DNA from: Metellina segmentata
Lineage: Eukaryota; Arthropoda; Arachnida; Araneae; Tetragnathidae
Reading direction: 5' to 3'
NCBI GenBank assembly: GCA_947359465.1
Contig: OX375874.1
Location: forward strand, 89,159,672 to 89,223,671
DNA: 64,000 bases
The position numbers were made by a program, and so were the translations under genes. This document shows, piece by piece, positions 10,624-22,419 of this stretch; the stretch's first letter is position 1; every line of letters starts with the position of its first letter. The notes under the pieces were generated by a model. That model made no database searches and had not been told where the DNA came from. It saw only the letters and a program-made list of their open reading frames with translations.

Positions 10624-11081
10624 TTGCAAACTTTTAATTTGGCAAACAATTCATTTGACTAATGTTAAACTAACAATTGGTGAATAATTATAAATTTGAA
10701 AATTGCTTAGAATTGTTTGTTTTATATTTGATTGATTTATAAACGTGAATTTTGGAAGTGAGTTCAGGATAATCGAGAAGTCAAAGCCTATTAAATAACA
10801 CAAATTTTTAAAACCATTCCGTTCATATAATTACATCCGAGTACTATTTTGCATTGCATAGCTAATAAACATTTCATCCAACGCAACTAAAACAGACCGT
10901 TCAACGTAACAACGATAACAACAGATAAGAAAAATTCAATGTCCTCAACTGTCAAATTTCCTTTCACGACATATGCAAGAAAAATTGAACAAATTTTTAA
11001 AAACTGCATAGACATACGAATATTTTGCGAGGATTACTTTGAATTCTTTAGTTCAACATTCCAGTTTTGCTAATGTATGTG

Positions 11082-11153
11082 GGCTCGGTGGCGCAACGGT
11101 AGCGCGTCTGACTCCAGATCAGAAGGTTGCGTGTTCAAATCACGTCCGGGTCA
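11082..11153 (+). tRNA. tRNA-Trp-CCA: tRNA-Trp (CCA), consensus copy
   Basis: Full match to consensus; counterpart of 15317. An extra unit follows 15317 but not this copy. Confidence 0.96.
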
Positions 11154-11610
11154 TTGCAAACTTTTAATTTGGCAAACAATTCATTTGACTAATTTTAAAC
11201 TAACAATTGGTGAATAATTATAAATTTGAAAATTGTTTATAATTGTTTGTTTTATATTTGATTGATTTAAACGTGAATTTTGGAAGTGAGTTCAGGATAA
11301 TCGAGAAGTCAAAGCCTATTAAATAACACAAATTTTTAAAACCATTCCGTTTATATAATTACATGCGAGTTTTATTTTGCATTGGATAGCTAATAGAACA
11401 TTTCATCCAACGCAACTAAAACAGACCGTTCAACGTGACAATGATACCAACAAATAAAAAAAATTCAATGTCCTTAACTGTCAAATTTCCTTTCACGACA
11501 TATGCAAGAAAAATTGAATAAATTTTTAACAACTGCATAACCATACGAATATTTTGCGAGAATTACTTTGAATTCTCAAGTTCAACATTCCAGTGTTGCT
11601 AACGTGCGTG

Positions 11611-11682
11611 GGCTCGGTGGCGCAACGGTAGGGCGTCTGACTCCAGATCAGAAGGTTGCGTGTTCAAATCACGTCCGGGTCA
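11611..11682 (+). tRNA. tRNA-Trp-CCA: tRNA-Trp (CCA), D-stem variant C23G
   Basis: TAGGGCGTC replaces TAGCGCGTC; C23G breaks G12-C23. Counterpart of 16376. Confidence 0.9.
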
Positions 11683-12140
11683 TTGCAAACTTTTAATTTG
11701 GCAAACAATTCATTTGACTAATGTTAAACTAACAATTGGTGAATAATTATAAATTTGAAAATTGCTTAGAATTGTTTGTTTTATATTTGATTGATTTATA
11801 AACGTGAATTTTGGAAGTGAGTTCAGGATAATCGAGAAGTCAAAGCCTATTAAATAACACAAATTTTTAAAACCATTCCGTTCATATAATTACATCCGAG
11901 TACTATTTTGCATTGCATAGCTAATAAACATTTCATCCAACGCAACTAAAACAGACCGTTCAACGTAACAACGATAACAACAGATAAGAAAAATTCAATG
12001 TCCTCAACTGTCAAATTTCCTTTCACGACATATGCAAGAAAAATTGAACAAATTTTTAAAAACTGCATAGACATACGAATATTTTGCGAGGATTACTTTG
12101 AATTCTTTAGTTCAACATTCCAGTTTTGCTAATGTATGTG

Positions 12141-12212
12141 GGCTCGGTGGCGCAACGGTAGCGCGTCTGACTCCAGATCAGAAGGTTAAGTGTTCAAATC
12201 ACGTCCGGGTCA
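12141..12212 (+). tRNA. tRNA-Trp-CCA: tRNA-Trp (CCA), T-stem variant G49A + C50A
   Basis: GGTTAAGTG replaces GGTTGCGTG. A49-U65 pairs normally, but C50A opposes G64. Counterpart of 16906. Confidence 0.9.
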
Positions 12213-12670
12213 TTGCAAACTTTTAATTGGACAAACAATTCATTTGACTAATGTTAAACTAACAATTGGTGAATAATTATAAATTTGGAAATTGTTTAGA
12301 ATTGTATGTTTTATATTTGATTGTGATTTAAACGTGAATTTTGGAAGTGAGTTCAGGATAATCGAGAAGTCAAAGCCTCTTAAATAACACAAATTTTTAA
12401 AACCATTCCGTTCATATAATTACATCCGAGTACTATTTTGCATTGCATAGCTAATAAACATTTCATCCAACGCAACTAAAACAGACCGTTCAACGTAACA
12501 ACGATACCAACAGATAAGAAAAATTCAATGTCCTCAACTGTCAAATTTCCTTTCACGACATATGCAAGAAAAATTGAACAAATTTTTAAAAACTGCATAG
12601 ACATACGAATATTTTGCGAGGAATACTTTGAATTCTCTAGTTCAACATTCCAGTTTAGCTAATGCACGTG

Positions 12671-12742
12671 GCCTCGGTGGCGCAACGGTAGCGCGTCTGA
12701 CTCCAGATCAGAAGGTTGCGTGTTCAAATCACGTCCGGGTCA
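12671..12742 (+). tRNA. tRNA-Trp-CCA: tRNA-Trp (CCA), acceptor variant G2C
   Basis: GCCTCGG acceptor: C2 opposes U71, a mismatch in place of the G2-U71 wobble. Counterpart of 17584; also seen at 18643. Confidence 0.9.
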
Positions 12743-13199
12743 TTGAAAACTTTTAATTTAACAAACAATTGATTTGACTAATGTTAAACTAACAATTGGT
12801 GAATAATTATAAATTTGGAACTTGTTTAGAATTGATTGTTTTATATTTGATTGATTTAAACGTGAATTTTGGAAGTGAGTTCAGGATAATCGAGAAGTCA
12901 AAGCCTATTAAATAACACAAATTTTTAAAACCATTCCGTTCATATAATTACATGCGAATACTATTTTGCATTGCATAGCTAATAGAACATTTCATCCAAC
13001 GCAACTAAAACAGACCGTTCAACGTAACAACGATACCAACAGATAAGAAAAATTCAATGTCCTTAACTGTCAAATTTCCTTTCACGACATATGCAAGAAA
13101 AATTGAACAATTTTTTAACAACTGCATAACCATACGAATATTTTGCGAGAATTACTTTGAATTCTCAAGTTCAACATTCCAGTGTTGCTAACGTGCGTG

Positions 13200-13271
13200 G
13201 GCTCGGTGGCGCAACGGTAGCGCGTCTGATTCCAGATCAGAAGGTTGCGTGTTCAAATCACGTCCGGGTCA
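13200..13271 (+). tRNA. tRNA-Trp-CCA: tRNA-Trp (CCA), loop variant C32U
   Basis: Only C32U in the anticodon loop, a pyrimidine swap that should be tolerated. Counterpart of 18113. Confidence 0.94.
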
Positions 13272-13729
13272 TTGCAAACTTTTAATTTGGCAAACAATTC
13301 ATTTGACTAATGTTAAACTAACAATTGGTGAATAATTATAAATTTGAAAATTGTTTAGAATTGTTTGTTTTATATTTGATTGATTTATAAACGTGAATTT
13401 TGGAAGTGAGTTCAGGATAATCGAGAAGTCAAAGCCTATTAAATAACACAAATTTTTAAAACCATTCCGTTCATATAATTACATCCGAGTACTATTTTGC
13501 ATTGCATAGCTAATAAACATTTCATCCAACGCAACTAAAACAGACCGTTCAACGTGACAACGATATCAACAAATAAGAAAATATCAATGTCCTCAACTGT
13601 CAAACTTTCTTTCACGACATATTCAAGAAAAATTGAACAAATTTTTAAAAACTGCATAGACGTACGAATGTTTTGCGAGAATTACTTTGAATTCTCATGT
13701 TCAACATTCCAGTGTTGCTAACGTGCGTG

Positions 13730-13801
13730 GGCTCGGTGGAGCAACGGTAGCGCGTCTGACTCCAGATCAGAAGGTTGCGTGTTCAAATCATGTCCGGGTC
13801 A
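13730..13801 (+). tRNA. tRNA-Trp-CCA: tRNA-Trp (CCA), C11A + C63U
   Basis: Same two changes as 9495, its counterpart 4,235 bp upstream. Confidence 0.92.
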
Positions 13802-14258
13802 TTGCTAACTTTTAATTTGGCAAACAATTCATTTGACTAATGTTAAACTAACAATTGGTGAATAATTATAAATTTAGAAATTGTTTATAATTGTTTGTTT
13901 TATATTTGATTGATTTAAACGTGAATTTTGGAAGTGAGTTCGGTATAATCGAGAAGTCAAAGCCTATTAAATAACACAAATTTTTAAAACCATTCCGTTC
14001 ATATAATTACATGCGAGTACTATTTTGCATTGCATAGCATATAGAACATTTCATCCAACGCAACTAAAACAGACCATTCAACGTAACAACGATACCAATA
14101 GATAAGAAAAATTCAATGTCCTTAACTGTCAAATTTCCTTTCACGACATATGCAAGAAAAATTGAACACATTTTTAACAACTGCATAACCATACGAATAT
14201 TTTGCGAGAATTACTTTGAATTCTCATGTTCAACATTCCAGTGTTGCTAACGTGCGTG

Positions 14259-14330
14259 GGCTCGGTGCCGCAACGGTAGCGCGTCTGACTCCAGATCAGA
14301 AGGTTGCGTGTTCAAATCACGTCCGGGTCA
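14259..14330 (+). tRNA. tRNA-Trp-CCA: tRNA-Trp (CCA), D-stem variant G10C
   Basis: C-C mismatch at 10-25; counterpart of 10024. Confidence 0.9.
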
Positions 14331-14786
14331 TTGCAAACTTTTAATTTGGCAAACAATTCATTTGACTAATGTTAAACTAACAATTGGTGAATAATTATAA
14401 ATTTGAAAATTGTTTAGAATAGTTTGTTTCACATTTGATTGATTTAAACGTGAATTTTGGAAGTGAGTTCAGGATAATCGAGAAGTCAAAGCCTCTTAAA
14501 TAACACAAATTTTTAAAACCATTCCGTTCATATAATTACATCCGAGTACTATTTTGCATTGCATAGCTAATAAACATTTCATCCAACGCAACTAAAACAG
14601 ACCGTTCAACGTAACAACGATACCAACAGATAAGAAAAATTCAATGTCCTTAACTGTCAAATTTCCTTTCACGACATATGCAAGAAAAATTGAACAAATT
14701 TTTAACAACTGCATAACCATACGAATATTTTGCGAGAATTACTTTGAATTCTCAAGTTCAACATTCCAGTGTTGCTAACGTGCGTG

Positions 14787-14858
14787 GGCTCGGTGGCGCA
14801 ACGGTAGCGCGTCTGACTCCAGATAAGAAGGTTGCGTGTTCAAATCACGTCCGGGTCA
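14787..14858 (+). tRNA. tRNA-Trp-CCA: tRNA-Trp (CCA), anticodon-stem variant C40A
   Basis: C40A breaks G30-C40; counterpart of 10552. Confidence 0.9.
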
Positions 14859-15316
14859 TTGCAAACTTTTAATTTGGCAAACAATTCATTTGACTAATGT
14901 TAAACTAACAATTGGTGAATAATTATAAATTTGAAAATTGCTTAGAATTGTTTGTTTTATATTTGATTGATTTATAAACGTGAATTTTGGAAGTGAGTTC
15001 AGGATAATCGAGAAGTCAAAGCCTATTAAATAACACAAATTTTTAAAACCATTCCGTTCATATAATTACATCCGAGTACTATTTTGCATTGCATAGCTAA
15101 TAAACATTTCATCCAACGCAACTAAAACAGACCGTTCAACGTAACAACGATAACAACAGATAAGAAAAATTCAATGTCCTCAACTGTCAAATTTCCTTTC
15201 ACGACATATGCAAGAAAAATTGAACAAATTTTTAAAAACTGCATAGACATACGAATATTTTGCGAGGATTACTTTGAATTCTTTAGTTCAACATTCCAGT
15301 TTTGCTAATGTATGTG

Positions 15317-15388
15317 GGCTCGGTGGCGCAACGGTAGCGCGTCTGACTCCAGATCAGAAGGTTGCGTGTTCAAATCACGTCCGGGTCA
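15317..15388 (+). tRNA. tRNA-Trp-CCA: tRNA-Trp (CCA), consensus copy
   Basis: Full match to consensus; counterpart of 11082. Followed by TCGAAAACTTTTAATTG, a different spacer class from that after 11082, because an extra unit begins here. Confidence 0.96.
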
Positions 15389-15918
15389 TCGAAAACTTTT
15401 AATTGGACAAACAATTCATTTGACTAATGTTAAACTAACAATTGGTGAATAATTATAAATTTGGAAATTGTTTAGAATTGTATGTTTTATATTTGATTGT
15501 GATTTAAACGTGAATTTTGGAAGTAAGTTCAGGATAATCGAGAAGTCAAAGCCTATTAAATAACACAAATTTTTAAAACCATTCCGTTCATATAATTACA
15601 TCCGAGTACTATTTTGCATTGCATAGCTAATAGAACATTTCATCCAACGCAACTAAAACAGACCGTTCAACGTAACAACGATACCAACAGATAAGAAAAA
15701 TTCAATGTCCTTAACTGTCAAATTTCCTTTCAAGACATATGCAAAAAAATTGAACAAATTTTTAACAACTGCATAACCATACGAATATTTTGCGAGAATT
15801 ACTTTGAATTCTCAAGTTCAACATTCCAGTGTTGCTAACGTGCGTGGGCTCGGTGGCGCAACGGTAGCGCGTCTGACTCCAGATCAGAAGGTTGCGTGTT
15901 CAAATCACGTCCGGGTCA
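15389..15918 (+). repeat. Extra monomer within higher-order repeat copy 2
   Basis: This 530-bp unit has no counterpart at the matching place in copy 1, between 11153 and 11154. It ends with the consensus tRNA at 15847. A one-unit gain is what unequal crossing-over or slippage between units would give. Confidence 0.7.
15847..15918 (+). tRNA. tRNA-Trp-CCA: tRNA-Trp (CCA), consensus copy in extra unit
   Basis: Full match to consensus. It belongs to the unit present only in repeat copy 2. Confidence 0.96.
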
Positions 15919-16375
15919 TTGCAAACTTTTAATTTGGCAAACAATTCATTTGACTAATTTTAAACTAACAATTGGTGAATAATTATAAATTTGAAAATTG
16001 TTTATAATTGTTTGTTTTATATTTGATTGATTTAAACGTGAATTTTGGAAGTGAGTTCAGGATAATCGAGAAGTCAAAGCCTATTAAATAACACAAATTT
16101 TTAAAACCATTCCGTTTATATAATTACATGCGAGTTTTATTTTGCATTGGATAGCTAATAGAACATTTCATCCAACGCAACTAAAACAGACCGTTCAACG
16201 TGACAATGATACCAACAAATAAAAAAAATTCAATGTCCTTAACTGTCAAATTTCCTTTCACGACATATGCAAGAAAAATTGAATAAATTTTTAACAACTG
16301 CATAACCATACGAATATTTTGCGAGAATTACTTTGAATTCTCAAGTTCAACATTCCAGTGTTGCTAACGTGCGTG

Positions 16376-16447
16376 GGCTCGGTGGCGCAACGGTAGGGCG
16401 TCTGACTCCAGATCAGAAGGTTGCGTGTTCAAATCACGTCCGGGTCA
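16376..16447 (+). tRNA. tRNA-Trp-CCA: tRNA-Trp (CCA), D-stem variant C23G
   Basis: C23G breaks G12-C23; counterpart of 11611. Confidence 0.9.
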
Positions 16448-16905
16448 TTGCAAACTTTTAATTTGGCAAACAATTCATTTGACTAATGTTAAACTAACAA
16501 TTGGTGAATAATTATAAATTTGAAAATTGCTTAGAATTGTTTGTTTTATATTTGATTGATTTATAAACGTGAATTTTGGAAGTGAGTTCAGGATAATCGA
16601 GAAGTCAAAGCCTATTAAATAACACAAATTTTTAAAACCATTCCGTTCATATAATTACATCCGAGTACTATTTTGCATTGCATAGCTAATAAACATTTCA
16701 TCCAACGCAACTAAAACAGACCGTTCAACGTAACAACGATAACAACAGATAAGAAAAATTCAATGTCCTCAACTGTCAAATTTCCTTTCACGACATATGC
16801 AAGAAAAATTGAACAAATTTTTAAAAACTGCATAGACATACGAATATTTTGCGAGGATTACTTTGAATTCTTTAGTTCAACATTCCAGTTTTGCTAATGT
16901 ATGTG

Positions 16906-16977
16906 GGCTCGGTGGCGCAACGGTAGCGCGTCTGACTCCAGATCAGAAGGTTAAGTGTTCAAATCACGTCCGGGTCA
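16906..16977 (+). tRNA. tRNA-Trp-CCA: tRNA-Trp (CCA), T-stem variant G49A + C50A
   Basis: C50A opposes G64; counterpart of 12141. The spacer after it holds the 148-bp duplication. Confidence 0.9.
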
Positions 16978-17222
16978 TTGCAAACTTTTAATTGGACAAA
17001 CAATTCATTTGACTAATGTTAAACTAACAATTGGTGAATAATTATAAATTTGGAAATTGTTTAGAATTGTATGTTTTATATTTGATTGTGATTTAAACGT
17101 GAATTTTGGAAGTGAGTTCAGGATAATCGAGAAGTCAAAGCCTCTTAAATAACACAAATTTTTAAAACCATTCCGTTCATATAATTACATCCGAGTACTA
17201 TTTTGCATTGCATAGCTAATAA

Positions 17223-17518
17223 ACATTTCATCCAACGCAACTAAAACAGACCGTTCAACGTAACAACGATACCAACAGATAAGAAAAATTCAATGTCCTC
17301 AACTGTCAAATTTCCTTTCACGACATATGCAAGAAAAATTGAACAAATTTTTAAAAACTGCATAGACATAACATTTCATCCAACGCAACTAAAACAGACC
17401 GTTCAACGTAACAACGATACCAACAGATAAGAAAAATTCAATGTCCTCAACTGTCAAATTTCCTTTCACGACATATGCAAGAAAAATTGAACAAATTTTT
17501 AAAAACTGCATAGACATA
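17223..17518 (+). repeat. 148-bp direct tandem duplication inside one spacer
   Basis: The segment from ACATTTCATCCAACG to GCATAGACATA occurs at 17223-17370 and again at 17371-17518. The join reads CATAGACATA followed directly by ACATTTCATCC. Only about 2 bp are shared across the breakpoint, so this is a short non-homologous or slippage event, not a whole-unit exchange. It lengthens this unit to 678 bp and contains no tRNA sequence. The related unit before 12671 lacks it. Confidence 0.92.
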
Positions 17519-17583
17519 CGAATATTTTGCGAGGAATACTTTGAATTCTCTAGTTCAACATTCCAGTTTAGCTAATGTACGTG

Positions 17584-17655
17584 GCCTCGGTGGCGCAACG
17601 GTAGCGCGTCTGACTCCAGATCAGAAGGTTGCGTGTTCAAATCACGTCCGGGTCA
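17584..17655 (+). tRNA. tRNA-Trp-CCA: tRNA-Trp (CCA), acceptor variant G2C
   Basis: C2 opposes U71; counterpart of 12671. It lies 678 bp after the previous gene because of the upstream spacer duplication. Confidence 0.9.
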
Positions 17656-18112
17656 TTGAAAACTTTTAATTTAACAAACAATTGATTTGACTAATGTTAA
17701 ACTAACAATTGGTGAATAATTATAAATTTGGAACTTGTTTAGAATTGATTGTTTTATATTTGATTGATTTAAACGTGAATTTTGGAAGTGAGTTCAGGAT
17801 AATCGAGAAGTCAAAGCCTATTAAATAACACAAATTTTTAAAACCATTCCGTTCATATAATTACATGCGAGTACTATTTTGCATTGCATAGCTAATAGAA
17901 CATTTCATCCAACGCAACTAAAACAGACCGTTCAACGTAACAACGATACCAACAGATAAGAAAAATTCAATGTCCTTAACTGTCAAATTTCCTTTCACGA
18001 CATATGCAAGAAAAATTGAACAAATTTTTAACAACTGCATAACCATACGAATATTTTGCGAGAATTACTTTGAATTCTCAAGTTCAACATTCCAGTGTTG
18101 CTAACGTGCGTG

Positions 18113-18184
18113 GGCTCGGTGGCGCAACGGTAGCGCGTCTGATTCCAGATCAGAAGGTTGCGTGTTCAAATCACGTCCGGGTCA
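18113..18184 (+). tRNA. tRNA-Trp-CCA: tRNA-Trp (CCA), loop variant C32U
   Basis: C32U only; counterpart of 13200. Confidence 0.94.
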
Positions 18185-18642
18185 TTGCAAACTTTTAATT
18201 TGGCAAACAATTCATTTGACTAATGTTAAACTAACAATTGGTGAATAATTATAAATTTGAAAATTGTTTAGAATTGTTTGTTTTATATTTGATTGATTTA
18301 TAAACGTGAATTTTGGAAGTGAGTTCAGGATAATCGAGAAGTCAAAGCCTATTAAATAACACAAATTTTTAAAACCATTCCGTTCATATAATTACATCCG
18401 AGTACTATTTTGCATTGCATAGCTAATAAACATTTCATCCAACGCAACTAAAACAGACCGTTCAACGTAACAACGATAACAACAGATAAGAAAAATTCAA
18501 TGTCCTCAACTTTCAAATTTCCTTTCACGACATATGCAAGAAAAATTGAACAAATTTTTAAAAACTGCATAGACATACGAATATTTTGCGAGGATTACTT
18601 TGAATTCTCTAGTTCAACATTCCAGTTTAGCTAATGTACGTG

Positions 18643-18714
18643 GCCTCGGTGGCGCAACGGTAGCGCGTCTGACTCCAGATCAGAAGGTTGCGTGTTCAAA
18701 TCACGTCCGGGTCA
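18643..18714 (+). tRNA. tRNA-Trp-CCA: tRNA-Trp (CCA), acceptor variant G2C
   Basis: Same C2-U71 mismatch as 12671 and 17584, with a similar flank (GTACGTGGCC). Confidence 0.9.
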
Positions 18715-19171
18715 TTGAAAACTTTTAATTTGACAAACAATTGATTTGACTAATGTTAAACTAACAATTGGTGAATAATTATAAATTTGGAACTTATTTA
18801 GAATTGATTGTTTTATATTTGATTGATTCAAACGTGAATTTTGGAAGTGAGTTCAGGATAATGGAGAAGTCAAAGCCTATTAAATAACACAAATTTTTAA
18901 AACCATTCCGTTCATATAATTACATGCGAGTACTATTTTGCATTGCATAGCTAATAGAACATTTCATCCAACGCAACTAAAACAGACCGTTCAACGTAAC
19001 AACGATACCAACAGATAAGAAAAATTCAATGTCCTTAACTGTCAAATTTCCTTTCACGACATATGCAAGAAAAATTGAACAAATTTTTAACAACTGCATA
19101 ACCATACGAATATTTTGCGAGAATTACTTTGAATTCTCAAGTTCACCATTCCAGTGTTGCTAACGTGCGTG

Positions 19172-19243
19172 GGCTCGGTGGCGCAACGGTAGCGCGTCTG
19201 ACTCCAGATCAGAAGGTTGCGTGTTCAAATCACGTCCGGGTCA
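19172..19243 (+). tRNA. tRNA-Trp-CCA: tRNA-Trp (CCA), consensus copy
   Basis: Full match to consensus, in a stretch (18.5-21.2 kb) with no clear higher-order repeat. Confidence 0.96.
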
Positions 19244-19699
19244 TTGCAAACTTTTAATTTGGCAAACAATTAATTTGACTAATGTTAAACTAACAATTGT
19301 TGAATAATTATAAATTTGAAAATTGTTTAGAATTGTTTGTTTTATATTTGATTGATTTAAACGTGAATTTTGGAAGTGAGTTCAGGATAATCGAGAAGTC
19401 AAAGCCTATTAAATAACACAAATTTTTAAAACCATTCCGTTCATATAATTACATCCGAGTACTATTTTGCATTGCATAGCTAATAAACATTTCATCCAAC
19501 GCAACTAAAACAGACCGTTCAACGTAACAACGATAACAACAGATAAGAAAAATTCAATGTCCTCAACTGTCAAATTTCCTTTCACGACATATGCAAGGAA
19601 AATTGAACACATTTTTAACAACTGCATAACCATACGAATATTTTGCGAGAATTACTTTGAATTCTCATGTTCAACATTCCAGTGTTGCTAACGTGCGTG

Positions 19700-19771
19700 G
19701 GCTCGGTGGCGCAACGGTAGCGCGTCTGACTCCAGATCAGAAGGTTGCGTATTCAAATCACGTCCGGGTCA
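19700..19771 (+). tRNA. tRNA-Trp-CCA: tRNA-Trp (CCA), T-stem/B-box variant G53A
   Basis: GCGTATTC replaces GCGTGTTC; G53A breaks the highly conserved G53-C61 pair and the B box, so transcription is probably weak. The same change occurs at 48275. Confidence 0.88.
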
Positions 19772-20229
19772 TTGCAAACTTTTAATTTGGCAAACAATTC
19801 ATTTGACTAATGTTAAACTCACGATTGGTGAATAATTATAAATTTGAAAATTGTTTAGAATACTTTGTTTTACATTTGATTGATTTAAACGTGAATTTTG
19901 GAAGTGAGATCAGGATAATCGAGAAGTCAAAGCCTATTAAATAACACAAATTTTTAAAACCATTCCGTTCATATAATTACATGCGAGTTTTATTTTGTAT
20001 TGCATAGCTAATAGAACATTTCATCCAACGCAACTAAAACAGACCGTTCAACGTAACAACGATACCAACAGATAAGAAAAATTCAATGTCCTCAACTGTC
20101 AAATTTCCTTTCACGACATATGCAAGAAAAATTGAACAAAATTTTTTAAAACTGCATAGACATACGAATATTATGCGAGGATTACTTTGAATTCTCTAGT
20201 TCAACATTCCAGTGTTGCTAACGTCCGTG

Positions 20230-20301
20230 GGCTCGGTGGCGCATCGGTAGCGCGTCTGAGTCCAGATCAGAAGGTTGCGTGTTCAAATTACGTCCGGGTC
20301 A
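20230..20301 (+). tRNA. tRNA-Trp-CCA: tRNA-Trp (CCA), degenerate: A15U, C32G, C61U
   Basis: A15U disturbs the 15-48 tertiary pair, C32G puts a purine at loop base 32, and C61U makes a G53-U61 wobble in the B box. Probably impaired. Confidence 0.85.
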
Positions 20302-20757
20302 TTGAAAAATTTTAATTTGACAAACAATTCATTTGACTAATGTTAAACTAATAATTGGTTAATAATTATAAATTTGAAAATTGTTTAGAATAGTTTGTTT
20401 TACATTTGATTGATTTAAACGTGAATTTTGGAAGTGAGTTCAGGATAATCGAGAAGTCAAAGCCTATTAAATAACACAAATTTTTAAAACCATTCCGTTC
20501 ATATAATTACATTCGAGTACTATTTTGCATTGCATAGCTAATAAACATTTCATCCAACGCAACTAAAACAGACCGTTCAACGTAACAACGATACCAACAG
20601 ATAAGAAAAATTCAATGTCCTCAACTGTCAAATTTCCTTTCACGACATATGCAAGAAAAATTGAACAAAATTTTAAAAACTGCATAGACATACGAATATT
20701 ATGCGAGGATTACTTTGAATTCTCTAGTTCAACATTCCAGTTTTGCTAATGTACGTG

Positions 20758-20829
20758 GTCTCGGTGGCGCAACGGTAGCGCGTCTGACTCCAGATCAGAA
20801 GGTTGCGTGTTCAAATCAAGTCCGGGTCA
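20758..20829 (+). tRNA. tRNA-Trp-CCA: tRNA-Trp (CCA), degenerate: G2U, C63A
   Basis: U2-U71 mismatch in the acceptor and A63 opposite G51 in the T stem, which also changes the B box. Probably impaired. Confidence 0.85.
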
Positions 20830-21286
20830 TTGAAAACTTTTAATTTGACAAACAATTCATTTGACTAATGTTAAACTAACAATTGGTGCATAATTATAAA
20901 TTTGGAACTTGTTTAGAATTGATTGTTTTATATTTGATTGATTTAAACTTGAATTTCGGAAGTGAGTTCAGGATAATCGAGAAGTCAAAGCCTATTAAAT
21001 ATCACAAATTTTTAAAACCATTCCGTTCACATAATTACATGCGAGTACTATTTTGCATTGCATAGCTAATAGAACATTTCATCCAACGCAACTAAAACAG
21101 ACCGTTCAACGTAACAACGATACCAACAGATAAGAGAAATTCAATGTCCTTAACTGTCAAATTTCCTTTCACGACATATGCAAGAAAAATTGAACAAATT
21201 TTTAACAACTGCATAACCATACGAATATTTTGCGAGAATTACTTTGAATTCTCATGTTCAACATTCCAGTGTTGCTAACGTCCGTG

Positions 21287-21358
21287 GACTCGGTGGCGCA
21301 TCGGTAGCGCGTCTGACTCCAGATCAGAAGGTTGCGTGTTCAAATTACGTCCGAGTCA
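21287..21358 (+). tRNA. tRNA-Trp-CCA: tRNA-Trp (CCA), fully paired acceptor (G2A, G69A) with A15U and C61U
   Basis: The acceptor is GACTCGG/CCGAGTC, the only copy in which both consensus wobbles are replaced by Watson-Crick pairs (A2-U71 and U4-A69). It also carries A15U and C61U. Relatives 26047 and 30279 share all but G2A. Confidence 0.9.
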
Positions 21359-21817
21359 TTGAAAAATTTTAATTTGACAAACGATTCTTTTGACTAATGT
21401 TAAACTAACAATTGGTGAATAATTACAAATTTGAAAATTGTTTAGAATTGTTTGTTTTATATTTGATTGATTTATAAACGTGAATTTTGGAAGTGAGTTC
21501 AGGATAATCGAGAAGTCAAAGCCTATTAAATAACACAAATTTTTAAAACCATTCCGTTCATATAATTACATGCGAGTACTATTTTGCATTGCATAGCTAA
21601 TAGAACATTTCATCCAACGCAACTAAAACAGACCGTTCAACGTAACAACGATACCAATTGATAAGAAAAATTCAATGTCCTTAACTGTCAAATTTCCTTT
21701 CACGACATATGCAAGAAAAATTGAACAAATTTTTAACAACTGCATAACCATACGAATATTTTGCGAGAATTACTTTGAATTCTCATGTTCAACATTCCAG
21801 TGTTGCTAACGTGCGTG

Positions 21818-21889
21818 GGCTCGGTGGCGCAACGGTAGCGCGTCTGACTCCAGATCAGAAGGTTGCGTGTTCAAATCACGTCCGGGTCA
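21818..21889 (+). tRNA. tRNA-Trp-CCA: tRNA-Trp (CCA), consensus copy
   Basis: Full match to consensus; counterparts at 26578 and 30810. Confidence 0.96.
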
Positions 21890-22347
21890 TTGCAAACTTT
21901 TAATTTGGCAAACAATTCATTTGACTAATGTTAAACTAACAATTGGTGAATAATTATAAATTTGAAAATTGTTTAGAATAGTTTGTTTTATATTTGATTG
22001 ATTTATAAACGTGAATTTTGGAAGTGAGTTCAGGATAATCGAGAAGTCAAAGCCTATTAAATAACACAAATTTTTAAAACCATTCCGTTCATATAATTAC
22101 ATCCGAGTACTATTTTGCATTGCATAGCTAATAAACATTTCATCCAACGCAACTAAAACAGACCGTTCAACGTAACAACGATAACAACAGATAAGAAAAA
22201 TTCAATGTCCTCAACTGTCAAATTTCCTTTCACGACATATGCAAGAAAAATTGAACAAATTTTTAAAAACTGCATAGACATACGAATATTTTGCGAGGAT
22301 TACTTTGAATTCTCTAGTTCAACATTCCAGTTTTGCTAATGTACGTG

Positions 22348-22419
22348 GGCTCGGTGTCGCAACGGTAGCGCGTCTGACTCCAGATCAGAAGGTTGCGTGT
22401 TCAAATCACGTACGGGTCA
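22348..22419 (+). tRNA. tRNA-Trp-CCA: tRNA-Trp (CCA), degenerate: G10U, C66A
   Basis: U10-C25 mismatch in the D stem and A box, and A66 opposite G7 in the acceptor. This unit is missing from repeat copies 2 and 3. Confidence 0.86.

Larger units (their letters stand above)
9250..13480 (+). repeat. Higher-order repeat, copy 1 of an 8-unit block (offset 4,235 bp)
   Basis: The ordered variant tRNAs C11A+C63U (9495), G10C (10024), C40A (10552), C23G (11611), G49A+C50A (12141), G2C (12671) and C32U (13200) recur in the same order at 13730, 14259, 14787, 16376, 16906, 17584 and 18113. Boundaries are approximate. Confidence 0.88.
13485..18460 (+). repeat. Higher-order repeat, copy 2, with one extra unit and a 148-bp duplication
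   Basis: Second copy of 9250-13480. The offset is 4,235 bp up to about 15388, then 4,765 bp because one extra unit (about 15389-15918) is present, then 4,913 bp after the 148-bp duplication at 17223-17518. Such length differences argue for real local evolution rather than a collapsed or duplicated assembly. Confidence 0.85.

Noticed and set aside
20883..21065. Plus-strand 60-residue frame in a spacer
   Set aside because: It lies in ordinary spacer sequence; the frame is closed by stops in the other units.
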